64,000 nucleotides of DNA from Cohnella hashimotonis (GTDB lineage: Bacteria > Bacillota > Bacilli > Paenibacillales > Paenibacillaceae), in the NCBI RefSeq assembly GCF_030014955.1, contig NZ_JAGRPV010000001.1:1736001-1800000 (forward strand), written 5' to 3'. A model generated the notes under the pieces. It saw only the letters and a list, made by a program, of their open reading frames with translations, was not told the origin of the DNA and did no database searches. The first letter of the stretch is position 1. Each line of letters opens with the position of its first letter. Of this stretch, positions 1 through 7,683 are shown piece after piece. The translations under genes and the position numbers were made by a program.

Positions 1-396
1 GTGGTACATCAAGCGGTCGGCCGAGTTGACTTCCTGCTCCCAGAGAATCGGCTTGATGCTGCGCAGCTCGTTGATCTTCTGACGCGTGACGGTGATCAGA
101 TAGTGACGTCCCAGGAAGACGTTAAGGGAGCGGAGGAAAATCTCCTCGTCGTCGAACCGGATGCTGTTGATGACCAGGAAATAATGGCTCTCGTAAACCT
201 CGAGCTTGGGTCGCTGCTCTTCCTCCGTCAGACAGTCTTCGACGGCCAGATCATGGATGCCGAACAGCGGCTGCAGGACGACCAGGTCGTCGACGTCCGC
301 GTCGATCCAGTAGAAGCCTTCATCCGGCGGAATAAGCGTTTGGGTAATATCTTCAACAGGCGTGAATACGCCTTGACGGACCAGGCGGATTTTCAT
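1..396 (-). CDS. corA: CorA-family magnesium transporter, N-terminal part (cut by window edge)
   Basis: The minus strand is open from an ATG at 396 to the window edge and encodes 132 residues without a stop. It begins MKIRLVRQGVFTPVEDI and contains the stretches FYWIDADVDD, FGIHDLAVEDCL, RPKLEVYESHYFLVIN and YLITVTRQ. These match the soluble N-terminal domain of CorA Mg2+/Co2+ channels, including the conserved HxLAVED(C) and RPKxExY segments. The two C-terminal membrane helices and the GMN signature lie outside the window. AAGGAG sits 8 bases before the ATG, which fixes the start. The gene diverges from the methionine operon and has an unusually long leader. The family is confident; the ion specificity is inferred from the family. 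Confidence 0.9.
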   Translation of the reverse strand, partial: MKIRLVRQGVFTPVEDITQTLIPPDEGFYWIDADVDDLVVLQPLFGIHDLAVEDCLTEEEQRPKLEVYESHYFLVINSIRFDDEEIFLRSLNVFLGRHYLITVTRQKINELRSIKPILWEQEVNSADRLMYH

Positions 397-686
397 GAAT
401 ATCGCTCCTTGTCATAATCGGCTTAAGCGCCGCCCGGCGCGCCTGTCTAAGGTCGCATGGGTACGGCGCTGTCGTATTATGCAGGGCGAACATCCGCGCG
501 CGAAGGGGTTTACTCGGCGGAGCCGGGCAAGCGCGGGGCTTCGGCGGCGGACTCTCGTCCTGCGGCAATGCGTCTTGAAGTGCGACTTGGCCCAGGATGA
601 TCTCCTTCCATGACCGGCTCCCCCCTTCCGTTTTTCGGATCGCTGCTTAGCTCCGAATCCGCCCTGTCCGGGCGCAATCCGTGTTA
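397..686 (-). other. Long G+C-rich leader of corA, candidate structured RNA
   Basis: This is the stretch between the corA start and a minus-strand promoter at 687-715, so the leader would be about 280 nt. On the minus strand, GGGAGCCGG (about 616-624) can pair with CCCGGCTCC (about 519-527), and the adjacent GAAGGGG/CCCCTTC also pair, which suggests a long-range stem. Inside lies a possible 33-codon ORF (minus strand, 611 to 510) that starts ATG after GGGGGAG. I could not match the sequence to the M-box or ydaO consensus. Regulatory RNA is inference only. Confidence 0.4.
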
Positions 687-715
687 AGTATAATCCTCCG
701 CTTGATCCCTTTCAA
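687..715 (-). promoter_or_regulatory. Sigma-A promoter for corA
   Basis: On the minus strand TTGAAA (715-710) is followed after 17 bases by TATACT (692-687). It points towards corA and lies back to back with the metA promoter. Confidence 0.6.
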
Positions 716-743
716 GGACAATTTCTCGCGGCTGTCTAGGCGC

Positions 744-772
744 TTGACGGAAGCGGGACGATCGGTTACATT
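744..772 (+). promoter_or_regulatory. Sigma-A promoter for the SAM riboswitch and metA
   Basis: TTGACG (744-749) is followed after 17 bases by TACATT (767-772). The predicted transcript would start near 779, just ahead of the S-box aptamer. Confidence 0.7.
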
Positions 773-811
773 AATTGTAGTTTAACCCTTACAACCGAAT
801 AGTTTTGCCCA

Positions 812-926
812 TCTTATCAAGAGCAGGCGGAGGGACTAGCCCGATGAAGCCCGGCAACCGGCGTAGCGTACGCACGGTGCTAATTCTTGCGAAGACGTCC
901 GTTTCGGACGTTTCTGGGAGATGAGA
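812..926 (+). ncRNA. SAM-I (S-box) riboswitch aptamer
   Basis: The conserved S-box elements appear in order: CTTATCAAGAG at 813, GGAGGGACTAGCCC, GATGAAGCCCGGCAACC, GGTGCTAATTCTTGC, and GGGAGATGAGAGAGG closing the P1 stem. P1 pairs CTTATC (813-818) with GATGAG (920-925). It sits between a promoter and a terminator upstream of metA. In this family SAM binding stabilises the aptamer and lets the terminator form, so the operon is on when SAM is scarce. Confidence 0.95.
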
Positions 927-956
927 GAGGCGATCGCGCGACCGTTTGTTCACGAC

Positions 957-985
957 GACCCCTTTCCGACGAAAGCGGGTCTTTT
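957..985 (+). terminator. Riboswitch-controlled terminator
   Basis: GACCC-CTTTC (957-966) pairs with GAAAG-C-GGGTC (971-981), with one bulged base, followed by TTTTGTTTT. It lies between the S-box aptamer and the metA ribosome binding site, as expected for the expression platform. Confidence 0.85.
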
Positions 986-1018
986 GTTTTGCCAACACAC
1001 CTGATTAGGAGTGATATT

Positions 1019-1936
1019 ATGCCCATCAAGGTACCCGACAATTTGCCCGCCAAGGAGATACTGGCCGGAGAAAACATATTCGTCATGGACGAAAGCGTCG
1101 CCTACCACCAGGATATTCGGCCGCTTCGGATTGCGATACTGAATTTGATGCCGACGAAGGAAACGACCGAGACGCAATTGCTCAGGCTGATCGGGAATAC
1201 GCCGCTGCAGGTAGAGGTCGTGCTTCTCCATCCGAAGACGCACACGTCCAAGAATACGTCTTCCGAGCATCTGGAGAGCTTCTACAAGACGTTTGACGAG
1301 ATCTCCCACCAGCGCTACGACGGTCTGATCATCACAGGCGCGCCTGTCGAGACTTTACCCTTCGAAGAGGTCAACTATTGGGAAGAACTGAAGGACATTA
1401 TGGATTGGAGCGCCAAGTACGTTACTTCGACCTTCCATATATGTTGGGCGGCCCAGGCGGGCCTTTATCACCACTTCGGCGTGCCCAAGCTGCCGCTTGA
1501 AGAAAAGCTGTTCGGCGTGTTCCCGCATACGATCGCGAAGCGCAACGTGCCGCTGCTGCGGGGATTCGACGAAATGTTCTACGTGCCTCAGTCCCGGCAC
1601 ACCGAGGTGAGACGCGAGGATATCGATAAGGTGCAGCAGCTCGAGGTGTGGGCCGAGTCCGAGGAAGCGGGCGTGTATATCGTGGCGTCGCGCGGGGGCA
1701 AGCAGATTTTCGTTACCGGACATTCCGAATACGACCCGAACACGCTGAAGTGGGAGTACGATCGCGACAAGGCCAAGGGGCTGCGGATCGACGTGCCGAA
1801 AAATTATTATCCGAAGGACGATCCGTCGAAAATGCCGCTGTCCACCTGGCGGGCGCACGCAAACCTGCTGTATTCCAACTGGCTGAACTATTACGTCTAC
1901 CAGGAGACGCCGTACGACCTGGGCGCGGGCATCTGA
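1019..1936 (+). CDS. metA: Homoserine O-acetyltransferase (MetA)
   Basis: This 305-residue enzyme activates the hydroxyl of homoserine, the first committed step of methionine synthesis. The glutamine-amidotransferase-like fold is recognisable: the nucleophile Cys142 lies in HICWAAQAG, and His235 and Glu237 in VTGHSEYD complete the triad. Residue 111 is Glu ([10 protein letters not shown]). In studied homologues Glu at 111 favours acetyl-CoA, whereas Gly favours succinyl-CoA, so acetyltransferase is the better name despite the metA label. An upstream in-frame ATG at 887 would lie inside the riboswitch. The ATG at 1019 has AGGAG 8 bases ahead and begins [10 protein letters not shown], the family's usual N-terminus. 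It is the first gene of metA-metI-metC and is controlled by SAM. Confidence 0.96.
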   Translation: MPIKVPDNLPAKEILAGENIFVMDESVAYHQDIRPLRIAILNLMPTKETTETQLLRLIGNTPLQVEVVLLHPKTHTSKNTSSEHLESFYKTFDEISHQRYDGLIITGAPVETLPFEEVNYWEELKDIMDWSAKYVTSTFHICWAAQAGLYHHFGVPKLPLEEKLFGVFPHTIAKRNVPLLRGFDEMFYVPQSRHTEVRREDIDKVQQLEVWAESEEAGVYIVASRGGKQIFVTGHSEYDPNTLKWEYDRDKAKGLRIDVPKNYYPKDDPSKMPLSTWRAHANLLYSNWLNYYVYQETPYDLGAGI

Positions 1937-1963
1937 GCGGAGGAGCCGCAGGAGAAGCGCTTG

Positions 1964-1979
1964 TACGCATGCATGCGTA
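1964..1979. repeat. 16-bp perfect palindrome between metA and metI
   Basis: TACGCATGCATGCGTA is a perfect palindrome in the metA-metI gap (1937-2046). There is no T-tract, so it is not an intrinsic terminator. Its function is unknown. Confidence 0.5.
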
Positions 1980-2046
1980 GAGACGGCAGGATCGATCGAG
2001 TTAGCGGGCGCAAGCCCAACCTAATGAAGATGGAGGAATTCTATTT

Positions 2047-3213
2047 ATGAAAATCGAAAGCCGTCTTGCCCAAATCGGTTCGCAGGAGGATCCGGCTACC
2101 GGCGCCGTGAGCTTCCCGGTTTACCAAGCGACCGCATTCCGCCATCCCAAGCTCGGTCAGAGCACGGGCTTCGACTACGCCCGCACGAAGAGTCCGACGA
2201 GAGCCGTGCTCGAAGAAGCGGCCGCGCAGCTCGAGAGCGGAGACCGAGGCTTCGCCTGCAGCTCGGGCATGGCCGCGCTCCAGACGATCTTCGCCCTCTT
2301 TAAGCAAGGCGATCACTTGATCGTCTCGCTCGACTTATACGGCGGCACCTACCGGCTGCTGGAAAAAATCATGTCCCGCTTCGGCGTGACGGCATCGTAT
2401 GTGGACACGAACGATCTGGACGCGCTCGAATCGCTGCGTACGCCGGCTACCCGCGCTGTCCTGATCGAGACGCCGACCAACCCGCTTATGATGATTACGG
2501 ACATCGCCGCGGTCGCTTCCTGGGCCAAGGTGCATGGGCTGCTGACGATCGTCGACAACACACTGCTCACGCCGTACCTCCAGCGGCCGATCGAGCTCGG
2601 CGCCGATATCGTCATCCATAGCGCTACCAAGTACTTGGGCGGTCACAACGACGTGCTGGCTGGACTGATCGTGACGAAGGGGCAAGCCTTGTCCGACGAA
2701 ATGGCGTTTCTGCACAACTCGATCGGCGCGGTGCTCGGGCCGCAGGATTCGTGGCTGCTGATGCGGGGCATGAAGACGCTGGCGCTGCGGATGGAGAGGC
2801 ACGAGTTCAATTCCGTCAAGCTGGCGGAGTGGCTGGACGAGCACCCGGCCGTGGCGTCGGTATACCACCCCGCGCTGCCGGCGCATCCGGGTCACGAGAT
2901 TCAAAAACGACAGGCATCGGGCAGCACGGGCATCTTCTCCTTCCGCATGAAGGACGCCCGCACGATCGAGCCCATTTTACGCCATTTGCGCCTGATCGCG
3001 TTCGCGGAGAGCCTTGGCGGCGTCGAGTCGCTGCTGACCTATCCGGCAGTGCAGACGCACGCGGACATTCCCGAGGAGATCCGCCGTAAGGTTGGCGTGG
3101 ACGACCGCCTGCTGCGCTTTTCCGTCGGCATCGAGCATATCGACGATCTGATCGGCGATTTGGGGCAGGCCATCGAGGCCGCCACGGCCGAGATCGGAGG
3201 GGAACGCGCGTGA
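2047..3213 (+). CDS. metI: Cystathionine gamma-synthase / O-acetylhomoserine thiolyase (MetI)
   Basis: This 388-residue PLP enzyme belongs to the Cys/Met metabolism family. It joins O-acetylhomoserine with cysteine, or with sulfide, to give cystathionine or homocysteine. The family signatures are PVYQATAFRHP near the N-terminus, SGMAALQTIF, ETPTNP, and the Schiff-base Lys195 in IHSATKYLGGH. The start is an ATG with GGAGG 9 bases upstream (GATGGAGGAATTC). It lies 110 bp after metA in the same direction and overlaps metC by four bases. This order, metI followed by metC, is the one known from Bacillus. The choice between gamma-synthase and thiolyase cannot be settled from sequence alone. Confidence 0.93.
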   Translation: MKIESRLAQIGSQEDPATGAVSFPVYQATAFRHPKLGQSTGFDYARTKSPTRAVLEEAAAQLESGDRGFACSSGMAALQTIFALFKQGDHLIVSLDLYGGTYRLLEKIMSRFGVTASYVDTNDLDALESLRTPATRAVLIETPTNPLMMITDIAAVASWAKVHGLLTIVDNTLLTPYLQRPIELGADIVIHSATKYLGGHNDVLAGLIVTKGQALSDEMAFLHNSIGAVLGPQDSWLLMRGMKTLALRMERHEFNSVKLAEWLDEHPAVASVYHPALPAHPGHEIQKRQASGSTGIFSFRMKDARTIEPILRHLRLIAFAESLGGVESLLTYPAVQTHADIPEEIRRKVGVDDRLLRFSVGIEHIDDLIGDLGQAIEAATAEIGGERA

Positions 3214-4379
3214 CGCATCCAAGCGACCGGCACGCGGGAGACCGCGAGTTCGCCACCAAGCTGATCCACTTCGGCGCGGAGATCGACGAGGCGACCGGCG
3301 CCTCCAGCGTACCGATCTATCAGGCGTCGACGTTTCACCACTTCGACCTGGAGCAGCCGCCCAAGCACGATTACAGCCGCTCGGGCAATCCGACGCGGGA
3401 AGCGCTGGAATCTTATATCGCGCTGCTCGAAGGCGGTACGCGCGGGTTCGCGTTTTCCTCCGGGATGTCGGCGATCTCGACGGCGTTCCTGCTGCTCTCG
3501 GCAGGCGACCACGTCATCGTCACGGAGGATGTTTACGGCGGCACCTACCGCCTGTTGACGACCGTGCTGAACCGACTGGCGATCGAATCCACCTTCGTGG
3601 ACATGACCGACTTCGAGCAAGTCATCGCGGCGCGCAGGCCGAATACGAAGGCGCTGTTTATGGAGACGCCGTCCAATCCGACGCTCAAGATCACCGATAT
3701 CAAGCGGATTGCTGGCTGGGCCAAGGAACAAGGGCTGCTCACGATGCTGGACAATACGTTCATGACGCCGTACCACCAACGTCCGATCGAGCTTGGCGTC
3801 GACCTGGTGCTGCACAGCGCGACCAAGTTTCTGGGCGGCCACAGCGACGTGCTGGCGGGCTTGATCGTTACGGCGGACGCGGAGCTCGGCAAACGGGTCA
3901 AGGCGCTGCAGAACGGCCTGGGGACGGTGCTCGGCACACAGGAGAGCTGGCTCCTCATGCGCGGCATGAAGACGCTGCAGGTACGCATGGAAGCGAGCGA
4001 ACGCGGCGCGCGCAAGCTCGCGCAATGGTTGAGCGAGCATCCGGGCGTGGCGCGCGTTTATTATCCTGGACTGGAAGGTCATCCGGGTAAGGAAATTCAC
4101 GAGCGGCAATCGCAAGGCTACGGCGCCGTCGTCTCGTTCGATGCGGGGAGCGGGGAAAAGGCGAGGCGCCTGCTCGGCAAGGTTCGCATACCGATCGTGG
4201 CGGTCAGCCTTGGCGCAGTCGAGAGCATTCTGTCCTATCCGGCGATGATGTCCCACGCCGCGATGCCTGCTGAAGTAAGGGCGGCGAGGGGCATTACCGA
4301 CGGACTCGTGCGCTATTCGATCGGGCTCGAGGATATCGACGATCTCATTCGCGACCTCGCGCAGGCGTTGGAAGACTAA
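3210..4379 (+). CDS. metC: Cystathionine beta-lyase (MetC)
   Basis: This 389-residue paralogue of the preceding enzyme is expected to cleave cystathionine to homocysteine, pyruvate and ammonia. Visible features are SVPIYQASTFHH, YSRSGNPTR, SSGMSAIS, ETPSNPTLKITD and the PLP lysine Lys206 in LHSATKFLGGH. It starts with GTG at 3210, overlapping the metI stop as GTGA and preceded by GGAGG, so the two are translationally coupled. A C-terminal motif VSLGAVESILSYPA is typical of the family. Both neighbours are close relatives, so MetC is assigned from operon position as well as sequence; a thiolyase or gamma-lyase side activity is possible. Confidence 0.92.
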   Translation: MTHPSDRHAGDREFATKLIHFGAEIDEATGASSVPIYQASTFHHFDLEQPPKHDYSRSGNPTREALESYIALLEGGTRGFAFSSGMSAISTAFLLLSAGDHVIVTEDVYGGTYRLLTTVLNRLAIESTFVDMTDFEQVIAARRPNTKALFMETPSNPTLKITDIKRIAGWAKEQGLLTMLDNTFMTPYHQRPIELGVDLVLHSATKFLGGHSDVLAGLIVTADAELGKRVKALQNGLGTVLGTQESWLLMRGMKTLQVRMEASERGARKLAQWLSEHPGVARVYYPGLEGHPGKEIHERQSQGYGAVVSFDAGSGEKARRLLGKVRIPIVAVSLGAVESILSYPAMMSHAAMPAEVRAARGITDGLVRYSIGLEDIDDLIRDLAQALED

Positions 4380-4440
4380 GAAGATCAAGGTCTAGCCGTG
4401 GTTTTGGACGGATAGAAGCGGCTGGAGGATCTGCTGGACG

Positions 4441-4539
4441 ACGGCTAGAGGACGGCTAGAGGACGGCTAGAGGACGGCTAGAGGACGGCTAGAGGACGGC
4501 TAGAGGACGGCTAGAGGACGGCTAGAAACCAGCTAGAAA
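4441..4539 (+). repeat. Tandem array of 11-bp units (ACGGCTAGAGG)
   Basis: Seven perfect head-to-tail copies of ACGGCTAGAGG start at 4441, 4452, 4463, 4474, 4485, 4496 and 4507. They are followed by ACGGCTAGAAA (4518) and the degenerate CCAGCTAGAAA (4529). One inverted 8-mer, CTAGCCGT, lies upstream at 4392-4399. The array fills the gap between metC and the EAL gene. Eleven is not a multiple of three, and no ORF uses it. It is a likely site of copy-number variation. Confidence 0.97.
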
Positions 4540-4593
4540 CCAGCTTCCATAATTCGCCTTTCCGAGCATTCCGATTCGTGATAAAATAACAAT

Positions 4594-4629
4594 ATTCGAC
4601 AAGAACGATTCGACAAAAAGATTCGACAA
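4594..4629 (+). promoter_or_regulatory. Three direct ATTCGACAA repeats before the EAL gene
   Basis: ATTCGACAA occurs at 4594, 4608 and 4621, spaced 14 and 13 bases, directly ahead of the GTG start at 4648. A possible -10 (TAAAAT) is at 4582-4587, so the repeats would fall in the 5' leader. They could bind a regulator; this is inference. Confidence 0.4.
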
Positions 4630-4647
4630 GACAAGGCAGGCGATGAC

Positions 4648-6030
4648 GTGACCGCGACGATGCTGCTTGAGAGATTAAAGACGATGGCCAAGGCATTTCT
4701 GCCGGATCGCCGGTTGAATGCCTTCCCGCCGGATTTTACGATCCGGCGGCCGATCCTGTCTCTTCTACGGCAGTGTCTCGGTCGCGGAGAAGCCTGCTTT
4801 TTAGCGTTGTACCGCTGGGAGAGCAAGTTCGATCCCGAGCATCGGAAGCATGGCCGCGAGGACGAAAAGCGGCTGTCCGCCGCCAGCCGAAGGCAGCTCG
4901 CGCTGCTGGCGCGCGAGCAGTTCGGCAAGCGGGAGCTGATCGGCATGGATCAGTACGGCCCGCAAGATTATGTCGTGCTCGTCAGCGCGACGCAGGATCC
5001 TGACGAATCGTTCGTGCCCGTCTCGCTGTTTCGCAGGCTGGAGCTGCTGCGGCACGCCTTCGAAGGCGGCACAGCAGCCGTCTTGTCCGAAGCCGCGGAG
5101 CAATGGCAGCTGACCGGCACTTACGTGCCGGTATCGAGCGCTTCTTGGGCGGCAGATCGGGATGCGGCGACGTTGTTCAAGGAGACTTTCGATTTTGCGT
5201 TGGCGCTCGCCACGGGTGCGGTTACGCCGCAAGTAATCGAGGCCCGCAGGCAGCTCGACGAGATCTTGGCGGAAGGCCGGATCTCGGTGCTGGCGCAGCC
5301 GATCATGGACCTTAGAAGCGGCGATGTGTACGGCTGGGAAATTTTGACGCGTGGTCCGGCCGCTAGCGTGTTCCATATGCCGGACGAGCTGTTCCGCTTC
5401 GCTGGACAGAGCAAGCTGCTGAGCAAGCTTGAGTTTATCGTCGTACGGCATGCGCTGGACGAGATCGCGAGCCGGCGCATCTGCGAGCCCGTCTTTCTGA
5501 ACGTCACGCCGGTGACATTGGCGCATCCCTTGTTCATGGCACATCTGGAGCAGTGCCTTGAACGGCATCCGTCGCTGTCCGCCGGGCAGATCGTGCTCGA
5601 GATTACCGAGCGCCACGAGATTCACGATCTGTCGGAGATGTCCCGGATATTGGACCGCTTCCGCGAGAAGGGTTATCGCTTTGCGATCGACGATGCAGGT
5701 TCGGGATACTCGAGCCTGCAATGGATCGGCGAGCTGATGCCGGAGCTGATCAAGATCGATCGCTCGGTTATCCAGTTCGTGGATCGGTACAAGGTCAAGG
5801 AAAGCCTGCTGCGCGCGATCGTGACCGCGGCCGGCGAGATGAGCTGCGATGTCGTGGCGGAAGGCGTCGAGCGCGAGGAAGAGGCGGACGTGCTGTTCCG
5901 GCTCAACGTCAGCATGGGACAAGGTTATTATTTCGCACGTCCGAATCCGCTGCTGCACGAGCATGAGCGTGGTATTTTCCAAGAGATGAAGGAACGGATA
6001 CAAAGTCGGCGCGGATTGGTTGCTTCCTGA
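4648..6030 (+). CDS. EAL-domain cyclic-di-GMP phosphodiesterase
   Basis: This 460-residue cytoplasmic protein has an unassigned N-terminal region (about 1-200) and a C-terminal EAL domain that in this family hydrolyses c-di-GMP to pGpG. The EAL-type catalytic positions are present: WEILTRGP in place of the canonical EALLR, VFLNVTP (Asn), IVLEITER (Glu), FAIDDAGSGYSS (Asp-Asp, with DDAG for DDFG), LIKIDRS (Lys), VVAEGVER (Glu) and GQGYYFARP. The metal ligands appear intact, so activity is plausible despite the EIL and DDAG variations. No membrane segment or GGDEF domain is seen. The start is GTG at 4648; an in-frame ATG at 4660 is an alternative. It appears monocistronic, behind the 11-bp array and three direct repeats. 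Confidence 0.88.
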   Translation: MTATMLLERLKTMAKAFLPDRRLNAFPPDFTIRRPILSLLRQCLGRGEACFLALYRWESKFDPEHRKHGREDEKRLSAASRRQLALLAREQFGKRELIGMDQYGPQDYVVLVSATQDPDESFVPVSLFRRLELLRHAFEGGTAAVLSEAAEQWQLTGTYVPVSSASWAADRDAATLFKETFDFALALATGAVTPQVIEARRQLDEILAEGRISVLAQPIMDLRSGDVYGWEILTRGPAASVFHMPDELFRFAGQSKLLSKLEFIVVRHALDEIASRRICEPVFLNVTPVTLAHPLFMAHLEQCLERHPSLSAGQIVLEITERHEIHDLSEMSRILDRFREKGYRFAIDDAGSGYSSLQWIGELMPELIKIDRSVIQFVDRYKVKESLLRAIVTAAGEMSCDVVAEGVEREEEADVLFRLNVSMGQGYYFARPNPLLHEHERGIFQEMKERIQSRRGLVAS

Positions 6031-6142
6031 TAATGGAAGCGCCTTTTCATTCGGAAGTAATCGTGATTTATTTCACAAAGAAATGCATGACAAGGACGGC
6101 GAACAGCGTTAAAATAAGTGCATAGTGAAGGAGGCTTGAACG

Positions 6143-7279
6143 ATGAGTGCGGTGGATGGAATACTATCACGCGCGCTGCAGGGCCAGCGCTTGGAATTGG
6201 AAGATGTCGTCAAGCTGTTCGAGTCGGAAGAGATCGAGAAAATGGGTGCGGCAGCGAACGAGCTGATGCTGCGCCGCCACCCGGATCCGATTACGACATT
6301 CGTAGTCGGCCGGAATGTGAATTATACGAATATTTGCGACGTATATTGCCGTTTTTGTGCCTTTTACCGCGCGCCGGGCTCCAACGAAGGCTACGTGCTG
6401 CCGGACGAACTGATTTTGCAAAAGATTCAGGAGACGGTCGACGTCGGCGGTACCGAGATCCTGATGCAAGGCGGTACGAATCCGAACCTGAAGTTCGGCT
6501 ATTATCTCGATCTGCTGCGCAAGATCAAGGCGCGTTTCCCCGATATTACGATGCACTCCTTCTCCCCTGCCGAGATTCACAAGATGAAGGATGTTTCGGA
6601 TGGACTGTCGCTCGAGGAGGTCATTCGTCAGATACACGAGGCGGGCCTGGACTCTTTGCCGGGCGGCGGCGCCGAGATTCTCGACGATCGTACGCGCAAG
6701 AAGATCAGCCGGCTCAAAGGCTCTTGGCGCGATTGGATGGACGTCATGACGACCGCGCACAAGATCGGCATGAACACGACCGCGACGATGGTCATCGGCT
6801 TCGGCGAGACGATGGAAGAGCGCGCGCTGCATCTGTTGCGCGTGCGCGAAGCGCAGGATGAGTGCCTGAACAATGGCTACCCGTCCAAGGGCTTCCTGGC
6901 GTTCATCCCGTGGACCTTCCAGCCGGACAATACGAACATGAAGCGCGAGAAGGCGACGCCGGAAGAATATCTGAAGACGCTGGCGATCAGCCGCATCGCG
7001 CTCGACAATATCGACAACTTCCAGTCCTCCTGGGTTACGATGGGACCGGAGATCGGCAAGCTGTCGCTTACCTATGGCTGCAACGACTTCGGCAGCACGA
7101 TGATGGAGGAAAACGTCGTCTCGGCGGCGGGCACCACGCATAAGGTCAACATCGAGCTCATCCTGAAGCTGATCCGCGAGGCAGGCAAGATTCCTGCGCA
7201 GCGGAATACGCGGTACGAGATTTTGAAGGTGTACAACGAGGACGAGAGCGTGACGCGGGACTTTATTATGCAGAACTGA
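6143..7279 (+). CDS. mqnC: Cyclic dehypoxanthinyl futalosine synthase (MqnC)
   Basis: This 378-residue radical-SAM enzyme acts in the futalosine route to menaquinone, cyclising dehypoxanthine futalosine. The [4Fe-4S] cluster motif CxxxCxxC is at Cys65, Cys69 and Cys72 (NICDVYCRFCAFY). Further family marks are EILMQGGTNPNL, HSFSPAEI, DSLPGGGAEIL, ATMVIGFGET and the C-terminal MMEENVVSAAGT. ATG at 6143 has AAGGAGG 10 bases upstream. The length fits the family. It stands alone, with its own terminator, and no other mqn gene is in the window. MqnE is the closest alternative, but the C-terminal pattern favours MqnC. Confidence 0.93.
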   Translation: MSAVDGILSRALQGQRLELEDVVKLFESEEIEKMGAAANELMLRRHPDPITTFVVGRNVNYTNICDVYCRFCAFYRAPGSNEGYVLPDELILQKIQETVDVGGTEILMQGGTNPNLKFGYYLDLLRKIKARFPDITMHSFSPAEIHKMKDVSDGLSLEEVIRQIHEAGLDSLPGGGAEILDDRTRKKISRLKGSWRDWMDVMTTAHKIGMNTTATMVIGFGETMEERALHLLRVREAQDECLNNGYPSKGFLAFIPWTFQPDNTNMKREKATPEEYLKTLAISRIALDNIDNFQSSWVTMGPEIGKLSLTYGCNDFGSTMMEENVVSAAGTTHKVNIELILKLIREAGKIPAQRNTRYEILKVYNEDESVTRDFIMQN

Positions 7280-7296
7280 TTCCACTTCTTTTTTTG

Positions 7297-7350
7297 AACG
7301 CTTATCCAGCTTCTATCCCTTTGGGAAAAAGCGCGGATAAGCGTTTTTTT
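7297..7350 (+). terminator. Terminator after mqnC
   Basis: AACGCTTATCC (7297-7307) is perfectly complementary to GGATAAGCGTT (7335-7345), followed by a T-run to 7350. Confidence 0.88.
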
Positions 7351-7683
7351 CGGCTGCCTGGAGGTTAGTGAAAACGAGGGCGGCGCTGCTCGGGCGTCTT
7401 AGCGGCAACGGGTGCCAGGTGTGCTCGTTAATACCGCCGGCAGGCCCACTACATCGCCCGTGACAGCCTCTGATATCGTCCCTGATCGCGGAGGATGCCC
7501 CACTTTTCCCATGTCGCCTTGCTCGTTACTCTATGTTGCCTGTTTGCCTGCTCCAAAAACATCTCTTCGGATTCCGCATTTTACCAACCCGAAATTAATA
7601 AAATATACCACATGCGGCGAGCGATCGTATATGGCGATTCCGGTCACCATATAGCTTAAGAACAGGAAGCCGGGGGTGAGCGG
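7351..7683. other. Intergenic stretch without recognised content
   Basis: These 333 bases separate the mqnC terminator from ytxC. Short ORFs exist (such as 7412-7654) but lack a ribosome binding site and look random. I see no convincing promoter or RNA structure. Confidence 0.6.

Noticed and set aside
1..417. Plus-strand ORF of 138 codons at the left edge
   Set aside because: It is antisense to the corA start, which has clear family similarity, and has no recognisable product.
397..686. M-box or ydaO riboswitch in the corA leader
   Set aside because: I could not find the conserved core sequences of either family, so only an unclassified leader is claimed.
887..1018. N-terminal extension of metA
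   Set aside because: These codons lie inside the SAM riboswitch and its terminator; the ATG at 1019 has a proper ribosome site and the family N-terminus.
7412..7654. 80-codon plus-strand ORF between mqnC and ytxC
   Set aside because: No ribosome binding site, low-complexity composition, and it ends in an A+T-rich stretch ahead of ytxC.
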